Below are positions 6,870 through 14,693 of a stretch of 64,000 nt of DNA, one piece after another. The position numbers and the translations under genes were made by a program. The stretch comes from Micavibrio_C sp965231165 (GTDB lineage Bacteria; Pseudomonadota; Alphaproteobacteria; Micavibrionales; Micavibrionaceae). The DNA is taken from contig OZ246421.1 of the NCBI GenBank assembly GCA_965231165.1, positions 868,001 to 932,000 of the forward strand, read 5' to 3'. The notes beneath the pieces are model-generated. The model did not search any database and was not told where the DNA came from. It was given only the letters and a program-made list of their open reading frames with translations. The first letter of the stretch is position 1. Each line of letters begins with the position of its first letter.

Positions 6870-8450
6870 ATGTTTATGACCTGGTTTAAGTCCTTTCCCG
6901 ATGCCATGGCCGCGTGGTCGCTGAAGAAGCGTTTCCTGTTCGCGTTTCTTACGGGTGCCTTATGCGTTCCGGCGATGCCGCCTTATTGTTTCTGGTTGCT
7001 GCTGGGACTGGGCATTCCGGCGTTTTATGTTCTCTTAGCTTCGACACGATCCTGCAAAACGGCTTTTTTTGAAAGCTGGCTTTTTGCCTTTGGGTATTTC
7101 GGGTTTGGCCTGTACTGGATTGGCAATGCGTTGCTGGTCGATGACAACCCGTTTTCATGGGTGTGGCCGCTGGCGATTGCCGGGCTGCCCGCTCTGCTCG
7201 CCATGTTCTACGGCGTGTGCGGGTTAATGTTGCATCTGCTGGTCAAACTGAGGACGTGGGCGGGCTGGGTTGCTTTTATCGCCGCACTCGCCTTTACCGA
7301 GTGGCTGCGCGGGCATCTGTTTACAGGTTTTCCATGGAACACTTTTGCCTACACGTGGAATGAAAATCTGAGCATGGCGCAATCTGTGGCGCTGTTCGGC
7401 AGCTATGGGCTGACCTTTATGACATTGCTGTGGGCGATGATACCCGCGCTGTGGTGGTGTTCTATCGGACAGAAGAAATCACGCGTTATGGCTTCATGTG
7501 CGCTGGGCGTACTCGCTCTGTCGCTGTTCCTGTGGGGACATTCACGACTGGCAGCGAACCCCTTAAGCCTGCGCAGCGATGTGACCTTGCGCATCGTTCA
7601 GCCGAATATTCCGCAGAAGGACAAATGGAACAATCTAAAAGCCGTCGATAACTTAAAACAAACTTTGGCTTACAGCAGACCTGACGATAGCAATGGCACA
7701 TCATCCACCATTATCATCTGGCCGGAGACGGCTGTTTCCGAGAGGTTGTTGTCCAATCCGCAAGTCGCCGCCGCCGTACAATCGATGCTGCAAAGTTACG
7801 GACGCCCCGCTTATCTGATGACGGGCATCCTGCGCAGCGACCAAGATGAAACGGGTCAAGACCGCTATTACAACAGTCTGGCGACCTATGACAGCGAGAT
7901 GAACCGCATCAGTGTCTATGATAAATCGCATCTGGTGCCGTTTGGTGAATATATACCCTTCCAAAAATACGTCCCCCTGAAGCCGTTTGTTGAATTCAGC
8001 GGCTTTCAGAAAGGCAGCGGGCCGCAAACGCAGGCCATCGACGGCCTGATAAAATTCTCTCCCCTTGTCTGTTACGAAATTATATTTCCCGGTGCCGTCA
8101 TTCAGAAAGGTGGCGACAGCCCCGATTTACTGGTCAATGTAACGAATGACGGGTGGTACGGTGACACCGCAGGTCCGCGCCAACATCTCGCCATGACCCG
8201 ATTCCGGGCGATTGAGGAAGGTATTCCTGTAGCGCGTTCGGCCAATACCGGTATCTCGGCAGCATTTGATTCCCTAGGCCGCATGGTCGCTCAGGCGCCT
8301 CTAAATGAGGGCAAATCTTTGAATATTGCTGTGCCGCAAAGACTTAGTACGACACTATACAAAAGGTCAGGTGACTTGCCTTTCTTTTTTTTCGTAATAT
8401 CCTTCCTACTGCTTAGCTACATCTTGTGGAAACAGCGGAAGCAGGCCTGA
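6870..8450 (+). CDS. lnt: Apolipoprotein N-acyltransferase
   Basis: Inner-membrane enzyme that adds the third acyl chain to the N-terminal cysteine of lipoproteins. 526 residues: about six hydrophobic segments in residues 1-220, then a periplasmic nitrilase-like domain (about 238-490), then a last membrane helix (FFFFVISFLLLSYIL). The Glu-Lys-Cys triad is visible as IIWPETAVSE, YDKSHLVPFGEY and SPLVCYEIIFPG. The motif NVTNDGWYGDTAGPRQHL is also typical. Starts at ATG 6870, with a second ATG two codons on. It closes the miaB-to-lnt cluster. Confidence 0.96.
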   Translation: MFMTWFKSFPDAMAAWSLKKRFLFAFLTGALCVPAMPPYCFWLLLGLGIPAFYVLLASTRSCKTAFFESWLFAFGYFGFGLYWIGNALLVDDNPFSWVWPLAIAGLPALLAMFYGVCGLMLHLLVKLRTWAGWVAFIAALAFTEWLRGHLFTGFPWNTFAYTWNENLSMAQSVALFGSYGLTFMTLLWAMIPALWWCSIGQKKSRVMASCALGVLALSLFLWGHSRLAANPLSLRSDVTLRIVQPNIPQKDKWNNLKAVDNLKQTLAYSRPDDSNGTSSTIIIWPETAVSERLLSNPQVAAAVQSMLQSYGRPAYLMTGILRSDQDETGQDRYYNSLATYDSEMNRISVYDKSHLVPFGEYIPFQKYVPLKPFVEFSGFQKGSGPQTQAIDGLIKFSPLVCYEIIFPGAVIQKGGDSPDLLVNVTNDGWYGDTAGPRQHLAMTRFRAIEEGIPVARSANTGISAAFDSLGRMVAQAPLNEGKSLNIAVPQRLSTTLYKRSGDLPFFFFVISFLLLSYILWKQRKQA

Positions 8451-8613
8451 GATAGGCCGTCCCTGTACTTTTCGGATAATAAAGTACTTTTGAGATTAAC
8501 TTTCCTTGCATGCCCCTGCACTCATTGTTATGTATAGACCGCCTTGCTGCGGTATAATAGAGTGGCAAGGCCATGTGTAAAATTGTAACTGCCTTTTTAG
8601 TCGGATTGAAAAA

Positions 8614-9153
8614 ATGCCTCGTACCACTTCTACAAAAACAGCTAGCAAAACAAAGCAGGCTTCCGCGACGAAGACTGTGAAGACTGTCGCGGCAACAACG
8701 AAAAAAGCCGGACGCCCCAAAGGCGGGCCGAAAGCTATGGATGTGCACGTGGGCAATCGTCTTCGTATGCGCCGTTCGATCATCGGATGGAGTCAAGAAC
8801 GTTTGGCTGATGCCGTAGGTCTGACATTCCAGCAAGTTCAAAAATACGAGCGCGGTGCCAACCGTATCAGCGCCAGCCGCCTTTATGATTTCAGCCGCGT
8901 ACTGGATGTCGATGTTTCATATTTCTTCGAACAATATAACGAGAAGCAAAAACCGGCGAGCTTCAAGTATGGCTTTGCCGACACCGATCAAGATCAGTTT
9001 CTGGATACCGGCAAATGGTATGACAAGGAGACGCTGGAACTAATCCGTATCTATTATTCCATTCAGGACCAAAAGCTGCGCCGTAATCTGGTGAAAGTGA
9101 TCCAGAACATGGCCAAGATGCAGACCCCTACGCCGACCAAAAAGGGCAAATAG
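8614..9153 (+). CDS. XRE-family transcriptional regulator with basic N-terminal tail
   Basis: 179 residues. Residues 1-40 are Lys/Thr/Ala-rich with KTxxKTKQAS and KKAGRPKGG repeats, resembling histone H1-like or AT-hook tails. Residues 45-110 are a classic HTH_3 domain: VGNRLRMRRSIIGWSQERLA, then VGLTFQQVQKYERGANRISA. The C-terminal third is polar and of unknown fold. Single XRE regulators upstream of metK are common in alphaproteobacteria. Its targets are not evident here. The basic tail probably adds non-specific DNA affinity (inference). A 160-base AT-rich region upstream is the likely promoter. Confidence 0.88.
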   Translation: MPRTTSTKTASKTKQASATKTVKTVAATTKKAGRPKGGPKAMDVHVGNRLRMRRSIIGWSQERLADAVGLTFQQVQKYERGANRISASRLYDFSRVLDVDVSYFFEQYNEKQKPASFKYGFADTDQDQFLDTGKWYDKETLELIRIYYSIQDQKLRRNLVKVIQNMAKMQTPTPTKKGK

Positions 9154-9185
9154 GCGACCTGACCTATTCAACAGCAAGTTATGCA

Positions 9186-9208
9186 CAAGGGGGCTTTATG
9201 CTCCCTTG
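9186..9208 (+). terminator. Hairpin after the XRE gene (weak terminator candidate)
   Basis: CAAGGGGG, loop CTTTATG, CTCCCTTG: an 8-base stem with one G-U pair, 32 bases after the XRE stop. It is followed by ATTGCTTTG rather than a clean T-run, so termination would be weak. It could equally be part of the metK leader. Confidence 0.4.
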
Positions 9209-9302
9209 ATTGCTTTGTGAGGTATGATAGCGTGAGCAGTTGAATGAGTGCCGGAACATTACCCGGTAACAAAACCAACTTTATTCCAGAAGGCCAAGCA
9301 CC

Positions 9303-10526
9303 ATGTTTACCGGAAACAAAGCCATGAAACCTGCCAACCAGACAGCGGCAAATACAGCCCTGAAAGACTACCTCTTTACCAGCGAGTCCGTTGGCGAAGG
9401 ACACCCCGATAAAGTATGCGACCAGATTTCCGACGCCATCGTCGACCGCTATCTGACGCAAGACCCCGAAGCCCGCGTGGCCTGCGAAACAGTTGCCACC
9501 ACAGATTATGTCGGCATCTTCGGCGAAACCCGCGTTCAGGGCGCGCCCATCAGCAAGGAAGAGCTGACACAAATCGCTCGTCACAAAATCCGTGATATCG
9601 GTTACGCGCAGGAAGGTTTCCACTGGGAAAACGTCAAGGTCGATGTGCATGTGCACGAACAATCCGCCGACATCGCCGTGGGCGTTGATTCCACTGGCAC
9701 AAAAGAAGAAGGTGCTGGCGATCAGGGCATCATGTTTGGTTATGCCTGTCAGGAAACAGAACACCTGATGCCCGCCCCGATTCATTTCTCGCACAATATC
9801 CTGCGTTCACTGGCAGAAGCCCGCCATTCAGGCGCCCTGCCCTATATCGAGCCGGATGCCAAGTCACAAGTCACGCTGGAATATCGCGACGGCAGGCCTG
9901 TACGCGCTACATCCATCGTCGTCTCGACGCAACATAACGAGAAAGTATCGCAAGCTGATGTCCGCGAGATGGTGCGCCCGCATGTGCTGTCCGTGCTGCC
10001 CGAGGGCTGGATGTGCGATGAGAGCGAATTCTACGTCAACCCGACAGGCCGCTTTGTCATTGGCGGACCGGTGGGTGATACCGGTCTGACCGGACGCAAG
10101 ATTATCGTCGATACCTACGGCGGTTCCTGCCCGCATGGCGGCGGCGCTTTCTCGGGCAAAGACCCGACGAAGGTTGACCGTTCGGCTGCCTATGCGGCAC
10201 GTTATGTGGCCAAGAACATCGTGGCCGCCGGTTATGCCGAACGCTGCACTGTTCAGCTATCCTATGCGATCGGCGTCAGCAAGCCGTTGTCCGTGTATGT
10301 GAACACGCATGAAACAGGCAATGTGCCCGAAGAAGAAATTCTCAAGGCCATTAACAAGACGATTGACTTAAGCCCGCGTGGCATCCGCAACCACCTGCAA
10401 CTGAACCGCCCGATTTATGCGCGTACAGCCGCTTACGGTCACTTTGGCCGTGCGGCGGACGCCGATGGCGGATTCTCGTGGGAAAAACTGGACCTGGTCG
10501 ATCATCTACGTAAAATTCTCGGGTAA
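9303..10526 (+). CDS. metK: S-adenosylmethionine synthetase
   Basis: Makes SAM from methionine and ATP in the cytosol. 407 residues against about 384 in E. coli. Signature motifs: GEGHPDKVCDQISD (ATP and metal binding, near residue 33), GAGDQGIMFGYA, and GGGAFSGKDPTKVDRSAAY. Start taken at ATG 9303, with ATG 9324 as a shorter alternative. The roughly 150-base leader after the XRE gene shows a hairpin, but no SAM riboswitch could be recognised. trmB follows after 3 bases, so the two are co-transcribed. Its SAM is used by TrmB, MiaB and other methyltransferases. Confidence 0.98.
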   Translation: MFTGNKAMKPANQTAANTALKDYLFTSESVGEGHPDKVCDQISDAIVDRYLTQDPEARVACETVATTDYVGIFGETRVQGAPISKEELTQIARHKIRDIGYAQEGFHWENVKVDVHVHEQSADIAVGVDSTGTKEEGAGDQGIMFGYACQETEHLMPAPIHFSHNILRSLAEARHSGALPYIEPDAKSQVTLEYRDGRPVRATSIVVSTQHNEKVSQADVREMVRPHVLSVLPEGWMCDESEFYVNPTGRFVIGGPVGDTGLTGRKIIVDTYGGSCPHGGGAFSGKDPTKVDRSAAYAARYVAKNIVAAGYAERCTVQLSYAIGVSKPLSVYVNTHETGNVPEEEILKAINKTIDLSPRGIRNHLQLNRPIYARTAAYGHFGRAADADGGFSWEKLDLVDHLRKILG

Positions 10527-10529
10527 GAA

Positions 10530-11240
10530 TTGCAGAGTAAAATCCCTAAAGAAAAAAACCGCCTGTACGGGCGCAAACAGACACGGCCCTTGAGTGATAT
10601 CAAGCAGGCCGTGACTGATTCCCTGCTCGCACGGTTGCAGCCGGATATCGAAGCCACCAAGGCCAAGCAGCGTCTTACTATCGAGGAACTGTTCGGCAAA
10701 GCCGTAGAACCTGTCTGGTTCGAGATCGGCTTTGGCAGCGGCGAGCATCTGATCGGACTGATGAAGCAGCACCCGGACACCTATATGATCGGGGCGGAAC
10801 CGTTTATCAACGGCATGGCCAATTTCCTGCATGCATTTGATAGCGAGAAGCTGCCCGACGACAAGGTGCGTGTCTGGATGAACGACGCAATCCTGCTGGC
10901 TGAACGCCTGCCCGACCGTTCGCTGGAGCGCATTTATGTGCTGAACCCCGATCCCTGGCCCAAGAAACGCCATTACAAGCGCCGGATCATCAATCAGGAG
11001 AACCTGACCACGTTCGCGCGCCTGTTGAAGCCCGGCGGTATGCTGGTGATGTCAACGGATGTGTCAGACCTGGCGGACTGGATGGTCACCGAAGCCAGCC
11101 TGCACCCGGATTTTGAATGGACAGCCAAAGAAGCCGACGACTGGCGCGTGATGCCCAAAGACTGGATACCGACGCGTTATGAGGGCAAAGGTAAGGCCAA
11201 GGGACGGCGGCAGGTTTACCTGATGTTTGTCAGGAAATAA
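10530..11240 (+). CDS. trmB: tRNA (guanine-N7-)-methyltransferase
   Basis: SAM-dependent enzyme forming m7G46 in tRNA. 236 residues from a TTG start 3 bases after the metK stop; no ATG is available before the conserved domain. The Rossmann motif I is FEIGFGSGEHL (about 65-75). The family motif YVLNPDPWPKKRHYKRR (about 138-154) contains the PDPWPKxRHxKRR substrate signature. Context with metK is common in alphaproteobacteria. It converges on the vWA pilin gene with only 18 bases between stops and no visible terminator. Confidence 0.95.
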   Translation: MQSKIPKEKNRLYGRKQTRPLSDIKQAVTDSLLARLQPDIEATKAKQRLTIEELFGKAVEPVWFEIGFGSGEHLIGLMKQHPDTYMIGAEPFINGMANFLHAFDSEKLPDDKVRVWMNDAILLAERLPDRSLERIYVLNPDPWPKKRHYKRRIINQENLTTFARLLKPGGMLVMSTDVSDLADWMVTEASLHPDFEWTAKEADDWRVMPKDWIPTRYEGKGKAKGRRQVYLMFVRK

Positions 11241-11258
11241 CCCAGAACGCCATCACCA

Positions 11259-12731
11259 TTATTTGCAGTACTTTTTATCAACAGGCTCTGTCGGTGTGTG
11301 CGGAGTGCAAACACCCGCCGAGCTATACAACGACTTCAATAATTCATCTGGATTATCCGACGAATAGTATTTTCCGCCTGTCATATCGGAAAGCGTCTTC
11401 AGGCCAGGGTTACCCCCCACATCCACTATATCGATCTGCAAATTCGGGTAATCCTTTACAACCTGCTTTACAATGGTAACGGGATCACCACCCACGTTGC
11501 TCAAACCATCAGAAACAACCGTGAGCTTGTTGGGTCTCTCAGCAGTACCCGATCCCAATCTTGCGGCCAGCTGCTTGATATGCTCCCCTAAAGGAGTGCC
11601 GCCTGACGGACATAACTCTTTCAACTCAGCTTCCAGCTTGGTGGTTAGAGTTGCCTCATCGGGCGGCGTATAGCCAGATACAGTCGGATCGTCGAACGTA
11701 ATATCACTGAAAGTCTTCTGGGTCATTTTTTTGCAATTATTGTCAGTGGTACACCTGAAACCCGTCATTGCTGTGGTGCCAGGCGCATCAATAGTACTAT
11801 TGTTGTACATACGTGCGGGAATAACGCGGCGCATGGCCCAATGCGCCATATCCATTCTATTGCAACCCTTACCTAAACTCGCAGGGCATGTACCTACTTT
11901 TTCAGTCATACTGCCGCTGGTATCAATCAGGAATGCCGTATCCTTGGGCATCGCTCCTGCCGGAGCGTCTTCACATGGCACAATATCCTTATTCGGGACA
12001 TAGGATATTGTGTGAACGAAAGCATTATTGACGTTCTGGCTGCTTGATTTCTGGAGTGTATTCATAACGACCGCATCTGTTGCAAAATCGCAGTTCTCGC
12101 CGGAACGCGCAGCAGCGTTGCAGGCCTGAATCTGCACACCGTTCATGTCGTACGAACCGTTGAGATCAACGCCAGTACTGTAAACAACCTGCACCACGTT
12201 ACCGGGTGATGATGTTGCATTATTACCGCTACCATCAATAATTTGGATCGCTCCATGATCTCTCTCGGCACGCGTCCCCTGAATAGCGTATTCCTCGGTT
12301 ACTGCATATATAAGCCGTTGTTTATAACCATCAACCATATAGGAATCTGGAATACCCAGTGTTCGTGTGGGTACCGTACCCGTGCGCACCATACGACCGC
12401 CACGCCCTGCCGCCCGCTCAGTACCTGGCACGAGCACAACGCTACAATCAGAGGAAACCTCAACACCAAAGCTATCTGAATCAACCGTTGCATCCAAAGC
12501 CGCAGGGCACGGGTAACGACCATTCTGTGTCAGATAATGCGCCAAAGCGGTTTGAACGTCGGCAATTTTCTGGTCGGTTTCAGCCTTGGCGGCATAATTG
12601 CCCTGCGCTTTGTAAATCTGAATAGCCGGCAGCGAGAAAAGCCCGAGCCCCACAAGCAGGAATGACATGGCAATCAGGGAAACACCACGCTGGCTCGCTA
12701 TACGCGCTTTCATGCCATCACATGTTTTCAT
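11259..12731 (-). CDS. Pilin-like protein with C-terminal von Willebrand factor A domain
   Basis: 490 residues from ATG 12731 (in-frame TTG 12740 and ATG 12713 are alternatives). A basic leader ending IASQRG is followed by VSLIAMSFLLVGLGLFSLPA, a type IV prepilin-like cleavage site and helix. Position +5 is Ala, not Glu. Residues about 50-245 form a domain shared with the divergent neighbour (NGRYPCPA, AGRGGR, GTVPTRTLGIPD, YAVT, GAIQIID, GENC). Residues about 263-475 are a vWA domain with a complete MIDAS: DTSGSMT, GGTPLG and the Asp of VVSDGLSN. Cysteines are frequent. Likely a minor pilin or tip adhesin of a type IV pilus or secretion pseudopilus; no assembly genes are nearby. Confidence 0.8.
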   Translation of the reverse strand: MKTCDGMKARIASQRGVSLIAMSFLLVGLGLFSLPAIQIYKAQGNYAAKAETDQKIADVQTALAHYLTQNGRYPCPAALDATVDSDSFGVEVSSDCSVVLVPGTERAAGRGGRMVRTGTVPTRTLGIPDSYMVDGYKQRLIYAVTEEYAIQGTRAERDHGAIQIIDGSGNNATSSPGNVVQVVYSTGVDLNGSYDMNGVQIQACNAAARSGENCDFATDAVVMNTLQKSSSQNVNNAFVHTISYVPNKDIVPCEDAPAGAMPKDTAFLIDTSGSMTEKVGTCPASLGKGCNRMDMAHWAMRRVIPARMYNNSTIDAPGTTAMTGFRCTTDNNCKKMTQKTFSDITFDDPTVSGYTPPDEATLTTKLEAELKELCPSGGTPLGEHIKQLAARLGSGTAERPNKLTVVSDGLSNVGGDPVTIVKQVVKDYPNLQIDIVDVGGNPGLKTLSDMTGGKYYSSDNPDELLKSLYSSAGVCTPHTPTEPVDKKYCK

Positions 12732-12810
12732 ATCAATCAACCCCGCAGAATCCCAACAAACGAGCCTTTGCCCGCACCTTCTATCATATTATATAAAATG
12801 CTAAATAAAT

Positions 12811-12855
12811 GTTAAATATAATCAGGTTATATTTAACCAATGCAACGTGTTGCAT
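12811..12855. promoter_or_regulatory. Two palindromes between the divergent pilin-like genes
   Basis: GTTAAATATAA-TCAGG-TTATATTTAAC (12811-12837, perfect 11-base arms) is followed at once by ATGCAAC-GT-GTTGCAT (12840-12855, perfect 7-base arms). The surrounding 12780-12840 is strongly AT-rich, unlike the coding DNA. Their central place between two divergent starts suggests operators for shared control of both genes. No regulator is identified. Confidence 0.5.
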
Positions 12856-12905
12856 CTATAGTACATTCTTTAGAAGGTCGATTCCATTCAGTTAAAGGGG
12901 CTACT

Positions 12906-13940
12906 ATGAAGAAGAACAGCGGTTTTACCTTGATCGAAGTGGCCATTGTGCTGCTGATCGGCGGAATTTTGCTGTCTTCAGCCTCAGCCTTACTACTGAC
13001 CTATATGAAGAAAGTCCAGATTAGCACCACGGAAAAACGTCTGGAAGCCATTCAGGATGCCATGCAGTTATTCCTGAATCTAAACGGTCGTTACCCGTGC
13101 CCCGCCGATCCTGCTGATGGTCTTGATACTGCAGATTTTGGTGTAGAGCAGCCTATTGGCGGCGTTTCCTGCACAACCCCCACCACAGCAGGACGAGGCG
13201 GACGTAACATTGTCTATGGTTCTATCCCCGTTAGAACTCTCAACCTGCCTGATGATTTTATTGGCGATGCGTGGGGCGGACGATTCTCATATGCCGTTAC
13301 TAAGGCGCTGGCAGAAACTGGAACATTCAATAGAACCGAGGGCGCTATAACAATCGTTGACAGAAATAACAATCCCGTCGTGCGCGATCCCGCTGACGCC
13401 GCTGCTGACCCTGGTGTTGTCCAGTACACTATTGTCAGCCATGGAAAAAACAACTCGGGAGCGACATCGCTTGATGGCCAACAGATATCTGCCTGTGTGC
13501 CTGCCGTACAGGAAGGCGAAAACTGCAATAATGACGATACATTCAGAAGCACATTGCTGGTCAGCGGTGCCATGGACAATAATTATAATGATGACATAGT
13601 ACGTTACAGGGCCATCACAGCGTTTGGTGAATGGATTCCTGCAGGTGCCGTCATGGCCTTTAACCTTGCCGCCTGCCCGGATGGGTGGAACACCTATGCT
13701 GCGGGGGACGCACGGTTTATAGTCGGTAGCGGCGCTACTTACGCTCTAGGGGCCACCGGCGGCGATGCCACCGTAGCTCTAACGAACGCCCAGATCGGTT
13801 ACCAGCCATCGGCAACAGGGATTGTTGCAGCAGCCATCGGGGCTGGAGGAACTAGCTTTGGACAAAGTCTTGGGGTGGCGGCAACCGCTCACCAGAATTT
13901 GCCCCCCTATGTGGCATTGCTATATTGTGAAAAAAGCTAA
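12906..13940 (+). CDS. Pilin-like protein with C-terminal phage-tail-collar-like domain
   Basis: 344 residues from ATG 12906, placed 8 bases after AAAGGGG. The N-terminus MKKNSG/FTLIEVAIVLLIGG is a textbook class III prepilin signal with Glu at +5. Residues about 40-235 match the N-terminal domain of the divergent vWA protein (NGRYPCPADP, AGRGGR, PVRTLNLPDD, YAVT, GAITIVD, GENC). The last 100 residues resemble tail-collar/microcystin-dependent proteins: AFNLAACPDGW, GDARFIVGSG, a GATGGDATVALTNAQI stretch and the end HQNLPPYVALLYC. Likely an exported minor pilin or pseudopilin with an adhesive head. No phage genes are nearby, so a prophage origin is not supported. Confidence 0.8.
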   Translation: MKKNSGFTLIEVAIVLLIGGILLSSASALLLTYMKKVQISTTEKRLEAIQDAMQLFLNLNGRYPCPADPADGLDTADFGVEQPIGGVSCTTPTTAGRGGRNIVYGSIPVRTLNLPDDFIGDAWGGRFSYAVTKALAETGTFNRTEGAITIVDRNNNPVVRDPADAAADPGVVQYTIVSHGKNNSGATSLDGQQISACVPAVQEGENCNNDDTFRSTLLVSGAMDNNYNDDIVRYRAITAFGEWIPAGAVMAFNLAACPDGWNTYAAGDARFIVGSGATYALGATGGDATVALTNAQIGYQPSATGIVAAAIGAGGTSFGQSLGVAATAHQNLPPYVALLYCEKS

Positions 13941-13986
13941 CATAAGTACTTTCTAATATATATAGATGAGCGCCGCGCAATTCCCC

Positions 13987-14015
13987 TTGCATGCAGCGCA
14001 GGATTCCTATATAAA
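13987..14015 (+). promoter_or_regulatory. Candidate sigma-70-type promoter for the rimP operon
   Basis: TTGCAT (13987-13992), a 17-base spacer, then TATAAA (14010-14015). It lies about 100 bases before rimP, with the hairpin terminator 14048-14073 between it and the gene. Found by eye only. Confidence 0.4.
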
Positions 14016-14047
14016 CTGCCTTACATTATTCGTTCGGTTATATGAAT

Positions 14048-14073
14048 GGTGGGCTTCGCGGCCCGCCTTTTTT
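14048..14073 (+). terminator. Rho-independent terminator between the collar pilin gene and rimP
   Basis: GGTGGGC, loop TTCGCG, GCCCGCC, then TTTTTT: a 7-base stem (one G-U pair) and a T-run. It ends the collar pilin transcript or, if the promoter at 13987-14015 is real, acts as an attenuator at the head of the rimP operon. Confidence 0.8.
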
Positions 14074-14114
14074 GTTACCCGATCGGCACTTACGAGATTT
14101 TGTGAAGGTAAAGC

Positions 14115-14669
14115 ATGAAAGCGTCCCCGATGGAGCGCAAAATTGAGGAAATGGCGGCACCCGTGGCGGAAAGCCTGGGATTGCGCCTGGTTTGCGTCCG
14201 AATCAGCGGCGAAGGCGGCTCCCAGAATGTGCAGGTTATCGCGGAAAACCCGGCTACGCGCCGTCTGAAGCTGGAAGACTGCACCAAGCTGAGCCGCGAG
14301 CTTTCGGCCCTGATGGATGTCGAAGACCCGGTGAAAACCGCCTATCGCCTTGAAGTCAGCTCGCCGGGGATTGACCGTTTACTGATTTCACCGCAGGATT
14401 TCGCCGATTTTGCCGGTTTTGAAGCCAAAATCGAGCTGGAATTTCCGCATGAGGGCCAAAAGCGTTTTCGGGGTATCCTGCGCGGAATCGAAGGCGATCT
14501 GGTCACCATGCAGATGCCGGACAAGGAAGACCCTGTCACCCTGCCCTATAGCGGCATGAGCAAGGCCCGCCTGCTACTGACCGATGAACTGATCAAGGCC
14601 AGTAAGCCCAAAGAAGAATTGCCTACCACTGAAACTGAAGATACTGAAACCACTAACAACGACGAATAA
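14115..14669 (+). CDS. rimP: Ribosome maturation factor RimP
   Basis: Assists 30S subunit assembly. 184 residues. The N-terminal domain holds VRISGEGGSQNVQV and the conserved YRLEVSSPGIDRLL; the C-terminal SH3-like domain (about 98-160) follows, then an acidic Glu/Thr-rich tail. Start at ATG 14115; an internal ATG at 14130 is possible. It heads the run rimP-nusA-infB-rbfA-truB-rpsO, a classic bacterial order linking transcription elongation, initiation factor 2 and ribosome assembly. Confidence 0.95.
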   Translation: MKASPMERKIEEMAAPVAESLGLRLVCVRISGEGGSQNVQVIAENPATRRLKLEDCTKLSRELSALMDVEDPVKTAYRLEVSSPGIDRLLISPQDFADFAGFEAKIELEFPHEGQKRFRGILRGIEGDLVTMQMPDKEDPVTLPYSGMSKARLLLTDELIKASKPKEELPTTETEDTETTNNDE

Positions 14670-14693
14670 GACCGGAGCATAAAGGAAAAGATC

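Noticed and set aside
9154..9302. Possible SAM-type riboswitch in the metK leader
   Set aside because: The leader has an 8-base hairpin and a TTACCCGGTAA palindrome, but I could not match it to any SAM-II, SAM/SAH or other SAM riboswitch consensus by eye. A covariance-model search would decide.
12801..12815. CtrA-like site CTAA-N7-TTAA before the pilin pair, and TTAACCAT at 44542
   Set aside because: The first has one mismatch to TTAA-N7-TTAA and lies in AT-rich DNA where this arises by chance. At 44530-44545 the spacing is 8, not 7.
13600..13940. Phage tail collar domain as a sign of a prophage
   Set aside because: Only the C-terminus of one pilin-like protein resembles a collar domain. 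No other phage structural, integrase or lysis gene is nearby.
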